Source: VXYL01 sp965243175 (GTDB lineage: Bacteria > Pseudomonadota > Gammaproteobacteria > Pseudomonadales > Azotimanducaceae). Taken from it: a stretch of 64,000 bases of DNA. Below the pieces are notes generated by a model, which saw nothing but the letters and a program-made list of their open reading frames with translations, was not told the origin of the DNA and did not search any database. Every line of letters begins with the position of its first letter. Within the stretch, counting starts at the first letter, position 1. This document shows positions 42,067 to 57,482 of the stretch, one piece after another. The stretch spans positions 2,790,001 through 2,854,000 of the forward strand of contig OZ251532.1 of NCBI GenBank assembly GCA_965243175.1, given 5' to 3'. The position numbers and the translations under genes were made by a program.

Positions 42067-42501
42067 CTACGCCAACTGCGTCTTGAAGGCGGTGGGCGTC
42101 AAGATGGGGATGTTGAGCCTTGGCGCGAGCGCGAGCAGGTCGCTGTCGCCAGTCACGAGGGCGTCGGCACCTGCCGAGACAGCCAACTCGAGGAATACGC
42201 GGTCGTCAGGATCGCGGCAATCGGGGATGTCAACCAGACGGTCAACCACCACGGTCTCGCACCAGGGCAGGTACTCTCCCAGCACCCTCTCGCGTTCGGG
42301 TTCGCTGAGCCGGAACTTGGGGTAGCCGAGCACGCGGACAAGCTCCATTGTGGTTTGGGCGCTCGCCAATGGCGTAGTGCGCCTGAACTGCCACGCCTCA
42401 ACGAGCCACGCCAGCGAACGGCCGCTGAACAGCAGCGCGGAGACGAGCACGTTGGTGTCCAGCACGATGCGCGGCTGGATCAATCGCGTCGCCTCGCCCA
42501 C
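42067..42501 (-). CDS. PIN-domain ribonuclease toxin (VapC-like, COG1569 type)
   Basis: 144-aa PIN-fold nuclease: RIVLDTNVLVSALLFSGRSL (first acidic Asp near residue 15), TTMELVRVLGYPKFRLS (Glu), DIPDCRDPDDRVFLELAVSA (second Asp cluster) and ADALVTGDSDLLAL (third Asp). Such toxins cut RNA with Mg2+ or Mn2+. The GTG start overlaps the upstream AbrB-like antitoxin gene by 22 nt. All acidic residues are present, so it looks active. Confidence 0.9.
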   Translation of the reverse strand: MGEATRLIQPRIVLDTNVLVSALLFSGRSLAWLVEAWQFRRTTPLASAQTTMELVRVLGYPKFRLSEPERERVLGEYLPWCETVVVDRLVDIPDCRDPDDRVFLELAVSAGADALVTGDSDLLALAPRLNIPILTPTAFKTQLA

Positions 42502-42704
42502 GCCACCGCATCGCGCACGTCTTCCTCCGTGATGCCCAGCTCCGCCAGCTTTTGGCGCACCGCATCCAATCGGCTGCTACGCACGGGCGTGAGGACGATC
42601 CTGCCGCCTTCCTCGCTCACGTCGAAGCTGTCCACGCCCGGGAACGAGGTCAGCAGCTCCTCGGGCAGCGTGAGTTGCTTCGCTCCGGTCACTCTCGCTA
42701 GCAC
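42480..42704 (-). CDS. AbrB/SpoVT-like antitoxin of the PIN toxin
   Basis: 74-aa protein: KQLTLPEELLTSFPGVDSFD followed by EGGRIVLTPVRSSRLDAVRQ, a degenerate swapped-hairpin DNA-binding domain, then a helical tail (KLAELGITEEDVRDAVAWAR) typical of antitoxins paired with COG1569-type PIN toxins. GTG start. The gene lies immediately upstream of the toxin and overlaps it. Confidence 0.82.
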   Translation of the reverse strand: MLARVTGAKQLTLPEELLTSFPGVDSFDVSEEGGRIVLTPVRSSRLDAVRQKLAELGITEEDVRDAVAWARRRD

Positions 42705-42763
42705 GGGATTGGTCCAATTGGCCGAATCTGGGGCTGCATTCTACGCCTTCTGTCGACCAGAAT

Positions 42764-43210
42764 TCATCGCCGTTTTCCTTCGAAACGCGGTCGTAGGCGA
42801 TAGTGAAGATAGGACTCCAACAAGCGTCCCACCTCCTTCGGCCACCCAACCGGCATTCGGACATTCGCTCTGCCGCAGTTCTGCATGATCCAAGCGCCAA
42901 CGTCTTGTTCGCCACCGCCGAAGCCGAACTCCTGCCCGTTCTTCCAGATGTCTTGTGCGAGAGCGCTCGGGGCACGTCCTGTTGCGTAATGTTGGCTCGT
43001 AAAGCGCGCCGAATGGCTCGTTTGCCCGATTCGCAGCCACTCTGCTCCCAGGAAGAACAAGTAGACTGCCTGTTGAGTTGCTGCCAAAGGCCGTGGCCGC
43101 GTGTGCGGAGCTTCACAGAACTCAAACTCGACATCCTGCCAATGGGACATCTCACGAATAGCCGGTATTCGCCTGAAGTCGGACAAGACTACGCTCAACT
43201 CTTCTCGCAC
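42764..43210 (-). CDS. GIY-YIG-superfamily-like nuclease
   Basis: 148-aa protein. AVYLFFLGAEWLRIGQTSHS (about residues 48-67) matches the GIY...YIG strands in diverged form (VYLFF...LRIGQT). SARFTSQHYATGRAPSALAQ contains the following Arg/His region. LLESYLHYRLRPRFEG near the C-terminus supplies the conserved Glu. Related small GIY-YIG proteins of unknown target occur in defence islands. I chose GTG 43210; the frame remains open to an ATG at 43405, but those extra residues look non-homologous and would leave little room for a promoter. Divergent from the giant helicase. Confidence 0.65.
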   Translation of the reverse strand: MREELSVVLSDFRRIPAIREMSHWQDVEFEFCEAPHTRPRPLAATQQAVYLFFLGAEWLRIGQTSHSARFTSQHYATGRAPSALAQDIWKNGQEFGFGGGEQDVGAWIMQNCGRANVRMPVGWPKEVGRLLESYLHYRLRPRFEGKRR

Positions 43211-43449
43211 GCTGCTTCGCCCCTGTGTCTCTTCCCCCGCTTGGCAACTCCTCGGAGGTGAGAAGGTAGCGCTAGCAGTCGGGCCATTGGGTACTCCGTG
43301 CCGCTTTCGCAACCCTTTGATTGCGAGGTGTTCACCAGGCCTTCGCAGGCCGTACGATGAGGCGGAGGGAAGCCGATCGTTGACGCCCAGTACGAACACC
43401 CGCATCGAACTATGCGATCATCCACCGACCGTCGCAAGAAGCCACCACC

Positions 43450-49935
<6,486 letters not shown>

Positions 49936-50005
49936 CGCTTCGGGTGTTGCAAGTCCCGAGGTAGCTGGTATGGTGCCCGGGTTCGGAACCACGCAGGAGC
50001 AGGCA

Positions 50006-50770
50006 GTGATCGACAAAGACACCATCTTGGATGCTATAGCGAAATGCCACGCAAGATGGCGAAAGCGGGGTGAACCCTTGACAACGTGGGCGGCAAAGCC
50101 CAAGCGCTTCACTCCCGATGCGGCCAACGCGTTCTTCGTTGGCGTCTTGTTCGATCAACAACAGGACGCCGATCGGGCTTGGAATGGCGGAGAACACATG
50201 GTCGCCAATCACTTCCAAGGCGAGAACTTCTGGAAAGAGGTTGCTCGAACGCCGCTCAGCGAGGTCAAGAAGATCATGCGCCACGGCTATGAGGATGGGA
50301 AGGCGTTCTTCCGTTTCTGGAACCGATTCTCGAAGCACCTCAAGGACAACGCAAAGCTCATACTTGACAACTACGGTGGTGATGTCCGCAACGTGTGGAA
50401 GGGCCTACGCCCGCGTGACGTCAACGAGATCTATTGCCGATTCTCGGAGTTCAAGGGTATCGGGCCAGCGCTGGCAAAGATGGCTCAGTTCCTCCTTGTC
50501 CGAGACCATGGCATGGCCGGTGGCAAGCTCAGCAAGCCCCACATGCGCGTCAAACCTGATCGCCACGTGTGCCGCGTAACTTACCGACTTGGCCTTGTAT
50601 CCAACACTAAGCCGAAGGCAGTAGCGAAAGAAATCGACCAACTGGGGCTACCGTCCCAAGCGGACTTCGATTTGGTTGTGTTTCGGGTAGGCCAGAGGTG
50701 GTGTAAGCCGTCCTCTCCCAATTGCGTCGAGTGTCCGCTTGCACCGGCCTGCCAGCAACGTGGTGTCTGA
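50006..50770 (+). CDS. Endonuclease III-like HhH-GPD DNA glycosylase with Fe-S cluster
   Basis: 254-aa protein. The helix-hairpin-helix is SEFKGIGPALAKMAQFLL (about residues 147-164), then KPDRHVCRVTYRLGLV (Asp in the catalytic-Asp position, about 185-200). The C-terminal WCKPSSPNCVECPLAPAC fits the C-x6-C-x2-C-x5-C [4Fe-4S] loop of endonuclease III/MutY. The Lys of bifunctional Nth enzymes is not obvious, so it may be monofunctional. GTG 50006 has GGAG 8 nt upstream; an ATG at 49970 is an alternative. It begins 70 bp after the giant helicase and probably shares its transcript. It belongs to a long-N-terminus subfamily rather than housekeeping nth. Confidence 0.8.
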   Translation: MIDKDTILDAIAKCHARWRKRGEPLTTWAAKPKRFTPDAANAFFVGVLFDQQQDADRAWNGGEHMVANHFQGENFWKEVARTPLSEVKKIMRHGYEDGKAFFRFWNRFSKHLKDNAKLILDNYGGDVRNVWKGLRPRDVNEIYCRFSEFKGIGPALAKMAQFLLVRDHGMAGGKLSKPHMRVKPDRHVCRVTYRLGLVSNTKPKAVAKEIDQLGLPSQADFDLVVFRVGQRWCKPSSPNCVECPLAPACQQRGV

Positions 50771-51056
50771 GAACAGCTACCTCTATCCGGCGACCCGAAC
50801 GTCGGAGCCGGAAGGTGGCGCTACCATCGTCTTCCGAGACCTGCCGGAGGCCATCACCTACGGCGACAGTGGCGAGGACGTGATGGCGATGGCGCGAAAG
50901 GTGCTCGAGCTAGCCGTGGCCGAGCGCATGGACCGAGGAGAGGAGGTTCCCGTGGCCAGCGCCGCGGAGCCGGGCGACATCCTCGTGCGGCTGCGTCCTC
51001 TGCTGGCCGCCAAGGCAGCCCAGCACAATGCGCTCAGGCACCGCCAGACCACCTAA
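50763..51056 (+). CDS. HicB-like antitoxin, probably cut short by a stop codon
   Basis: 97-aa protein: EGGATIVFRDLPEAITYGDS, then GEDVMAMARKVLELAVAERM and LVRLRPLLAAKAAQHNALRH, the HicB fold up to the start of its C-terminal DNA-binding part. Directly after the TAA the same frame reads SDLARMRRK, which looks like the next segment of the usual HicB tail. The gene therefore appears shortened by a nonsense codon. It overlaps the glycosylase stop by 8 nt. No adjacent hicA. Confidence 0.65.
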   Translation: MSENSYLYPATRTSEPEGGATIVFRDLPEAITYGDSGEDVMAMARKVLELAVAERMDRGEEVPVASAAEPGDILVRLRPLLAAKAAQHNALRHRQTT

Positions 51057-51082
51057 TCGGACTTGGCACGGATGAGAAGGAA

Positions 51083-51310
51083 GTGAACGTGCAACTCACG
51101 GCCATCATCGTGCGGGAAAGTGACGGGTACGTCGCCCTGTGCCCTCACTTGGACATAGCCAGCGAAGGTGAGAGCGTGACGGAGGCGCGCGAGAACCTCA
51201 CGGAAGCCTTGGATCTGTTCTTCGAGATGGCGGACCCAATCGAGGTCGAGAGGCGGTGCCACGGCGAAGTCTATGTGACGCAAGTGGAAGTATCGGCGAC
51301 CGTCGGCTAG
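51083..51310 (+). CDS. HicB-like small protein (UPF0150 type)
   Basis: 75-aa protein with the HicB core only: QLTAIIVRESDGYVALCPHL, DIASEGESVTEARENLTEAL, then DLFFEMADPIEVERRCHGEV. GTG start with GAGAAGGAA upstream. Usually such proteins neutralise a HicA RNase, but none is adjacent; it is the third HicB-like gene in the window. It ends tail to tail with the Phd-like gene, overlapping it by 4 nt. Confidence 0.8.
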   Translation: MNVQLTAIIVRESDGYVALCPHLDIASEGESVTEARENLTEALDLFFEMADPIEVERRCHGEVYVTQVEVSATVG

Positions 51311-51636
51311 CGGACCATCATAGACCGAGGCGTCTTTGAAGCTCGGCGACGAACTCCGCGATCCTGGCGAACCGCTTGGATTTCCTCGTTGACCTCATCC
51401 AGGGTCAGCCGGTCGAGGCCGCGCCGTTCCGACCCCCGTTGGAGGCCGCTTAGCGCGTCCGCGGCGCGGCTGCTGCGGAGGTTGCGAAGCGACGCCTCAA
51501 GAGACTCGGCATCGGTAGCGCTCAAGATGGCGATGGGCTTGCCGTTGTTGGTCACCACCAGCTCCTGCTGTTGCGCCAACTGATCCCAAAGCTCGGCTGT
51601 CCGGCCACGCAGTTCCCTGACGGTGACGAACTTCAT
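51307..51636 (-). CDS. Phd/YefM-family antitoxin
   Basis: 109-aa protein: MKFVTVRELRGRTAELWDQL, then ELVVTNNGKPIAILSATDAE (residues 24-43), the classic Phd/YefM DNA-binding fold that also binds a Doc, RelE or PIN toxin by its tail. The tail (LDRLTLDEVNEEIQAVRQDR) is of the type that normally overlaps a PIN-toxin start, but no toxin follows; the gene runs into the convergent HicB-like gene. It looks orphaned. The ATG at 51636 was chosen over 51699 on homology. Confidence 0.85.
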   Translation of the reverse strand: MKFVTVRELRGRTAELWDQLAQQQELVVTNNGKPIAILSATDAESLEASLRNLRSSRAADALSGLQRGSERRGLDRLTLDEVNEEIQAVRQDRGVRRRASKTPRSMMVR

Positions 51637-51798
51637 GATGCTTCCTATCGAGTTACTATCGTGCCCATGATCGTAGCCCTCAATCGTGCGTCTATACAAG
51701 GTGGGCGCATCCGTACCAAGCCGCCATCGGCGTCCGCCAAGGCTGCGCGTGCTACGCTAGCGCCGACGCGGTGCCGCACGGCACTTGGGGAGCCGACC

Positions 51799-53904
51799 AT
51801 GCCCAACAACATGGCCATGCATGTGGAGTTTCTCTCCGCGTTCGGGCGGCTGCCGAGGGCGCAGCAGCGGGGGGTGCGCAATCTCATCAGCCGCTTCAAC
51901 GCCGATCCCACCGCGAGCGGGCTGAACTACGAGCGCATCCAAGGGGCGGCGGATCCCAACATGCGGTCGCTGCGCATCGATGGCGGCTACCGGGCCATCG
52001 TGGCGAAGCCGGAACGGGGCAGCGTTCATCTGCTGCTGTGGGCGGACAAGCACGACGATGCGTACAGCTGGGCGACGCGGCGCCGTTGCGACATCAATCC
52101 GGCAACGGGTGCCGTGCAGGTGTATCTGCCGCAGGAGGGTGCGCCAGCCGTGGCGCCAGAAGCCGCCACGCAGGCGCCCGGTGCCTTCGCCGCGTTGAAG
52201 GATCGGGAGTTGATGCGTCTCGGCGTGCCGGAGGCGATGCTGGCGGAAGTGCGCGGCGTGGCGGACGAAGACGCGCTCGATGCGATTCAAGAGCGTCTTC
52301 CCACCGAAGCCTACGATGCCCTGTTCCTCTATCTGGCGGGCGATTCCTACGAACAGCTGGTGCGCGAGCGGGAAGCGCCGGATGCCGTGGACACGGGCGA
52401 TTTCGACGCCGCGCTCAAGCGCCCCGAATCGCGGATGCGGTTCGCAGTCGCCGCGGACGAGATGGAACTCGAAGCCATGCTGAACGCGCCGTTGGAGCGT
52501 TGGCGCGTGTTTCTGCACCCGTCCCAGCGCCGCGTGGTCGAGCGCGATTGGAATGGGCCGGTGCGTTTGCTCGGCGGCGCGGGCACGGGCAAGACCGTGG
52601 TGGCGATGCATCGCGCTCGTTGGCTGGTTCGGAACCTCCCCGAAAGCCGCGTTCTGTTCACCACCTTCACGCGCAATCTGGCCGCGGACATCGAACACAA
52701 TCTCGGCGCCATCTGTGCGCCGGACGAAATGAAGCGCATCGACGTGACCAATCTGGATCGCTGGGTGGTGCGCTTTCTGAAGATGCGTCGCTACGAGTTC
52801 CGCCCGCAATTCGGTCGCCACGCGGACGCTTGGCAAATCGCCTTGGACGCCAAGCCGCCAGAGTTGGATTTGCCGGACGCCTTCTTCGAGGACGAGTGGG
52901 AGCAAGTGATCCAAGCCGCCGACGTGCCGGACAAGCAAACGTATCTGCGCGTTTCCCGCACCGGCCGCGGCACACGCCTGGCCCGCTCCGAACGGGCGCA
53001 GATTTGGCCGGTGTTCGCCGAGTACCGGGCGCAGTTGGCCGAGCGCGGCGTGAAGGAGTTGGACGACGCCTACCGCGATGCCGCGGCGCTGCTCGCCGCC
53101 GAACCGCCAACGGCTGGCGATTTCGGCAACTACGACGCGGTGATCGTGGACGAAGCCCAGGACATGGGCGCCGCAGCGTTCCGCCTGCTTCGCGTCATCG
53201 CGCCACCCGGCAGTAACAGCCTCTTCATCACCGGCGACGGCCACCAGCGCATCTACAGCGGCCGGCGCGTGGTGCTGGGCCGCTGCGGCATCGACATCCG
53301 CGGCCGTTCGCGCAAGCTGCGGCTGAACTACCGCACCACGGAACAAACGCGCCGCTGGGCCGCCGGCCTGCTCGCCGGCCGCGATATCGACGACCTCGAT
53401 GGCGCCGTCGACGACAACCGCGGCATCAAATCCCTAACCCGCGGCCCGGAACCCCAACTGGCGCACTTCGCCACACGCGAAGAACACAACGCCCACCTGA
53501 TCGCCCACATCCGCGATTTGCAGGCGCAAGGCCAACCGCTACGCGGCATCTGCGTGGCCACCCGCACCACCGCCGAACGCGATGCCGCCGCAAGAGCGTT
53601 GGAAGGCGAAATCGAGCACTTGGTGGTAGGCCGTGGCGCAGACGACGGCAGCAAAGAAGGCGTGCGCGTGGCCACCATGCACCGCGTGAAGGGCCTGGAG
53701 TTCGACCATGTGATACTGGCGAGCGTCAACTCCGGCCTGGTGCCCCTCCGCCAGCGTGGCAAGGCCGCAGACGCGGTAGCCGATGCCAGCATGGAAACGG
53801 AAGAACGCTCGCTGCTCTACGTCGCCGCCACGCGGGCCAAGAAGAGTCTGACGTGCCTGAGCTTCGGCAGGCCGAGCCGGTTCCTTGGTGGGGATGTGGG
53901 CTAG
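51799..53904 (+). CDS. UvrD/Rep-type superfamily 1 helicase with RelE/ParE-like N-terminal domain
   Basis: 701-aa protein. Residues 1-95 resemble a RelE/ParE toxin fold (GLNYERIQGAADPNMRSLRI, YRAIVAKPERGSVHLLLWAD, KHDDAYSWATRR). The helicase core has Q-motif LHPSQRRVVERD, Walker A LLGGAGTGKTVVAMHRARWL (about 257-276), VIVDEAQDMGAAAFRLL (about 449-465), FITGDGHQRIYSGR, LRLNYRTTEQTRRWA, TMHRVKGLEFDHVILASV (about 630) and LYVAATRAKKSLTCL. It should move on single-stranded DNA with 3'-5' polarity (family knowledge). Similar fused proteins recur near DUF1998 helicases and methylases. ATG 51799 gives the family-like MPNNMAMHVEFL. Confidence 0.9.
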   Translation: MPNNMAMHVEFLSAFGRLPRAQQRGVRNLISRFNADPTASGLNYERIQGAADPNMRSLRIDGGYRAIVAKPERGSVHLLLWADKHDDAYSWATRRRCDINPATGAVQVYLPQEGAPAVAPEAATQAPGAFAALKDRELMRLGVPEAMLAEVRGVADEDALDAIQERLPTEAYDALFLYLAGDSYEQLVREREAPDAVDTGDFDAALKRPESRMRFAVAADEMELEAMLNAPLERWRVFLHPSQRRVVERDWNGPVRLLGGAGTGKTVVAMHRARWLVRNLPESRVLFTTFTRNLAADIEHNLGAICAPDEMKRIDVTNLDRWVVRFLKMRRYEFRPQFGRHADAWQIALDAKPPELDLPDAFFEDEWEQVIQAADVPDKQTYLRVSRTGRGTRLARSERAQIWPVFAEYRAQLAERGVKELDDAYRDAAALLAAEPPTAGDFGNYDAVIVDEAQDMGAAAFRLLRVIAPPGSNSLFITGDGHQRIYSGRRVVLGRCGIDIRGRSRKLRLNYRTTEQTRRWAAGLLAGRDIDDLDGAVDDNRGIKSLTRGPEPQLAHFATREEHNAHLIAHIRDLQAQGQPLRGICVATRTTAERDAAARALEGEIEHLVVGRGADDGSKEGVRVATMHRVKGLEFDHVILASVNSGLVPLRQRGKAADAVADASMETEERSLLYVAATRAKKSLTCLSFGRPSRFLGGDVG

Positions 53905-53909
53905 CCGAC

Positions 53910-54326
53910 ATGGACCAACAACACCCGGACAAGCCGTTGGTGAAGTCGGACGATGTGTTGGCAGAACCCGTGCGACCGGTCGGCCACATACGGCTCTTCG
54001 ATAGGGTCTTGAAAACTTGGCAGCTACACGAATCGGATGCCGTTCGCTTGCTTGGTATGGAGCCTTCCGACAAAGGCTACGTGGCCGAGGTGCTAGCCGG
54101 CCGCAAGGCCCTCAGAGACCGAGACGCCAACGACCGCATCGCCTACGTTATTGGGATACGGATGGCGCTCTTCGCGTTGTTTGGCGACGAAACAGAGGAG
54201 AACGATTGGCTCAGAGAGTCGCAGCCTTCGTTGGACGGCCAAGCGCCGATGCAGCTCCTGTTGGAGGGATCCATGGAGAATCTGCTGTTAGTCAAGGAAT
54301 ACGTCGAAGCCGCAACGGGCTGGTAG
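53910..54326 (+). CDS. MbcA/ParS/Xre-type antitoxin-like protein
   Basis: 138-aa protein. An N-terminal helical DNA-binding-like part (HIRLFDRVLKTWQLHESDAV, LLGMEPSDKGYVAEVLAGRK) is followed by a C-terminal segment ending PMQLLLEGSMENLLLVKEYV, matching the MbcA/ParS/Xre toxin-binding domain (DUF2384). Family members neutralise RES-domain NAD-degrading toxins, but no RES gene lies next to it here. It starts 5 bp after the SF1 helicase stop and 107 bp before the SNF2 gene, so it is probably part of the helicase operon, possibly as its regulator (inference). Confidence 0.72.
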   Translation: MDQQHPDKPLVKSDDVLAEPVRPVGHIRLFDRVLKTWQLHESDAVRLLGMEPSDKGYVAEVLAGRKALRDRDANDRIAYVIGIRMALFALFGDETEENDWLRESQPSLDGQAPMQLLLEGSMENLLLVKEYVEAATGW

Positions 54327-54433
54327 CTGTGATCGAAGACCAACAAAGATTGACGATGATGGGTAGCACCGACGTGGCTGCCGAGTCGTCCATGCGGGCC
54401 GCTCCCGCGCCGCCACAAGCGTAGGCGCTCACG

Positions 54434-57373
54434 TTGCCCGCCCGCAATCCCGCTTCCATCGCGCCTGCGCCCGGGGCTCGCGTGGTCGTGCGCGATGCGG
54501 AGTGGGTGGTGCGGCGGGTGGACATGACCGCCGGTGGGCACTACCAGATGTTGTGCGTGGGCGTTTCGGAGGTCGTGCGCGACCGGGAGGCGGTGTTCTT
54601 GAGCGAACTCGACCGTGCCGTGGAATTGGATCCGGCCCGAACCACGCTCGTTCCAGACGCTTCGCCCGGGTTCGCGGACAGCCTGCTGCACATGGAAAGC
54701 CGACTGCGCACCGCGGTGGTGAACGATCGGCACATTCACGTTGGCCACGCGGCGGCGATGGATCTGGTGCCGTACCAGCTCGAGCCGACGCGGCAGGCGC
54801 TGCGGCAGCCGCGGCAGCGTATTCTCATCGCGGATGCGGTTGGATTGGGCAAGACGCTGGAAGCTGGCATTCTGGTGAGCGAACTGCTGGCTCGCGGACG
54901 TGCTCGGCGCATTCTGGTGCTGGCGCTGAAGAGCATGCTCACGCAGTTTCAGAAGGAGTTCTGGAATCGCTTCACCATTCCGCTCACGCGCCTCGATTCG
55001 GCGGGCATCCAGCGGGTGCGGCGCAACATTCCAGGCAACCACAACCCGTTCCACTACTACGACAAATCGATCATCTCCATCGACACCTTGAAGCAGGATG
55101 CCGAGTACCGCACCTACTTGGAGAATGCGTATTGGGACGTGATCGTCATCGACGAAGCGCACAACGTGGCGGACCGCGGCACCGGCTCGCTGCGGTCGCG
55201 TTTGGCCAAGCTGCTTTCGCGCCGTTCGGATACGCTCATCATGCTTTCCGCCACGCCCCACGATGGCCGCGCCCGCAGTTTCGCCAGCCTGATGAACATG
55301 CTGGACGCCACCGCCATCGCGGACCCGGACGAGTACGAAGCCGAGGACTTTCGAGACAAAGGGTTGGTGATCCGCCGCTTCAAGAAGGACATCGCGCACG
55401 AAGTGGAAAGCGCCTTTCAGGATCGACGCACGTTCAGCCGCGAGTTCGCCGCGTCCACCGAAGAAGAAGCCGCGTTCGAGGCGCTGTTGGCCGTGGAGGT
55501 GGCGCAAGGCGATTCCGCCGGAGTGAACAACGCCGAGGGCCGCCGCGATCTGTTCGCCGTTACGTTGGAGAAGGCGCTGTTCTCCTCTCCCGCAGCCTGC
55601 ATCGCCACGGTCGATCAGCGTCTGAATCGGAGGGAACGCGAGCTGGCCGGAGGCGTCAGCCAAGCAACTGCCATGGCGATTGCGAAAGAGACCGAGACGC
55701 TGCGTGCATTACGCACCAAGCTCGAAGACATCGCGCCGGCGAACTTCGCCAAATACCAAGGCTTGCTTGCCGCCATCACCGCCGACGAGCCGTTTCGTTG
55801 GCGTCCGAACGACGCCGAAGATCGGCTGGTGATCTTCACCGAACGCATCGAAACGCTGAACTGGCTGGCCAAGCGTTTGGCGGAGGACTTGAAGCTGCGC
55901 GAGAACCAGATCGAAACGCTGCACGGCGGCATGTCGGACTTGGAGCAGCAGCGGGTGGTGGAGGATTTCGGCAACGCCGCCAAGCCGGTGCGCCTGGCCA
56001 TCTGTTCGGACGTGGCCGCCGAAGGCATCAACCTGCACTACCACTGCCACCGCCTGATCCACTTCGACATGCCGTGGTCGCTGATGGTGTTCGCGCAACG
56101 CAACGGCCGCGTGGATCGGTACGGACAGACGCGCACGCCGCAGATCGTCTATCTCACCACGGCCAGCGGCAACGCCGTGATTCGCGGCGACGGCCGGGTG
56201 CTGGAAGTGCTCAAAGCCAAGGACGAACAGGCGTACCGCAACATCGGCGATCCATCGGCGTTCATGAACGTCCACGACATCGTGGAAGAAGAGGAACTCA
56301 CCGCACGAACCATCGCCAACGGCACCACCGCCGAATCCTTCGATGCCGCCCTGACGCCAGCCGAAAACAACGGCGACAGCCTGCTCAAACTGTTCACGTC
56401 CGCGCCACCAGCCAACGGTGCGCCGGCCTATGCAGAGCCGCAACCCCCACCATCGCTCTACGCGAACGATCTCGCCTACTGCGAAGCCGCCCTGCGCCGC
56501 TTGCGTGAGAAAGATCGTGCCCTGCACTTCGAGGTCGGCGAAGACGGCGAGACCCTCATCTTGGACGCCCCCGAAGACCTGCGCGACCGCTTCGCCCACA
56601 TGCCGCCGGAAATCGCCCCGGACAACTGGCGCTTCGTGCTCACCACCGCGCACCGCCGCATGGCCGACGCGGTCGCCGCCAGCCGCCGCGACGAACGCAC
56701 TTGGCCCCAGGAACACTACCTGTGGCGCCTGCATCCAGTCGTGAACTGGCTCAACGACCGCATGGCCGCCACCTTCGGCCGCCACGAAGCGCCGGTACTC
56801 GCCGCCGTACCCGGCCTTGCCACCAACGAGACCGCCTTCGTCTTCGCCGGCCTGGTACCCAACCGCCGCGGCCACCCGCTCATCCACGAGTGGCTGGCCG
56901 TGCGCCACGGACCAGACGGCTTCGCCGCGCCAGTGCCATTCGACGAGTTCCGCCACCAAATCGGCCTAGGCACCCGAAACCTCCCCAACCGCCGAGCACC
57001 AGTGAACATCCCGTCCCTGCAAAACTTGCTCCCCGGCGCGGTAGAAGCAGCCAGCGCCTGGTTCGCCCAACGCCGCAACGAGTTCGAGAACACCATCAAC
57101 GCCCAACTCAACGAAGCCGTCGCCGCGCTGGATACGCTCAAGGAAGACAAGTGCGACCAACTGGAACTGCGCCTAGAACGCTCCGCAATGGCCGAACCCC
57201 TCAAGCGCGCTCGCCACACCGCAGCCTTGCAGGACATCGACGACATCTTCGAAGACTACCTGCGCTGGATCGAAGACGCCATGACCACGGAGGAGCGTCC
57301 GTGGGTGTCGGTGGTGTGCGCGATCGTGGCTGAAAGCGGTAGGAGTACGGGTCCCGCGTCGCGCAATCCATGA
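54434..57373 (+). CDS. SNF2/RapA-like superfamily 2 helicase (DrmD-like)
   Basis: 979-aa protein starting at TTG 54434. The N-terminal SH3-like region is VVVRDAEWVVRRVDMTAGGH. ATPase lobe 1 has YQLEPTRQALRQPRQRILIA, Walker A ADAVGLGKTLEAGILVSELL (about residues 132-151), VIVIDEAHNVADRGTGSLR (about 237-255) and IMLSATPHDGRARSFASLMN. Lobe 2 has LVIFTERIETLNWLAKRLAE (about 466), CSDVAAEGINLHYHCHRLIH and MVFAQRNGRVDRYGQT (about 550). The C-terminal 350 residues include the RapA-like tail. It translocates on double-stranded DNA without unwinding (family knowledge). Class 1 DISARM DrmD is a SNF2 protein of similar size and architecture. No earlier ATG is available in frame. Confidence 0.88.
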   Translation: MPARNPASIAPAPGARVVVRDAEWVVRRVDMTAGGHYQMLCVGVSEVVRDREAVFLSELDRAVELDPARTTLVPDASPGFADSLLHMESRLRTAVVNDRHIHVGHAAAMDLVPYQLEPTRQALRQPRQRILIADAVGLGKTLEAGILVSELLARGRARRILVLALKSMLTQFQKEFWNRFTIPLTRLDSAGIQRVRRNIPGNHNPFHYYDKSIISIDTLKQDAEYRTYLENAYWDVIVIDEAHNVADRGTGSLRSRLAKLLSRRSDTLIMLSATPHDGRARSFASLMNMLDATAIADPDEYEAEDFRDKGLVIRRFKKDIAHEVESAFQDRRTFSREFAASTEEEAAFEALLAVEVAQGDSAGVNNAEGRRDLFAVTLEKALFSSPAACIATVDQRLNRRERELAGGVSQATAMAIAKETETLRALRTKLEDIAPANFAKYQGLLAAITADEPFRWRPNDAEDRLVIFTERIETLNWLAKRLAEDLKLRENQIETLHGGMSDLEQQRVVEDFGNAAKPVRLAICSDVAAEGINLHYHCHRLIHFDMPWSLMVFAQRNGRVDRYGQTRTPQIVYLTTASGNAVIRGDGRVLEVLKAKDEQAYRNIGDPSAFMNVHDIVEEEELTARTIANGTTAESFDAALTPAENNGDSLLKLFTSAPPANGAPAYAEPQPPPSLYANDLAYCEAALRRLREKDRALHFEVGEDGETLILDAPEDLRDRFAHMPPEIAPDNWRFVLTTAHRRMADAVAASRRDERTWPQEHYLWRLHPVVNWLNDRMAATFGRHEAPVLAAVPGLATNETAFVFAGLVPNRRGHPLIHEWLAVRHGPDGFAAPVPFDEFRHQIGLGTRNLPNRRAPVNIPSLQNLLPGAVEAASAWFAQRRNEFENTINAQLNEAVAALDTLKEDKCDQLELRLERSAMAEPLKRARHTAALQDIDDIFEDYLRWIEDAMTTEERPWVSVVCAIVAESGRSTGPASRNP

Positions 57374-57482
57374 CGGACAACGCGGGTTCAGGTGCGTATG
57401 ATGATGCTCCTTGGGTACGCCGTTGGACGGCGGCCGCCTTTGGTCAACGAGGGGTTTGATATGAGATACCGGCGTTTCCCGC

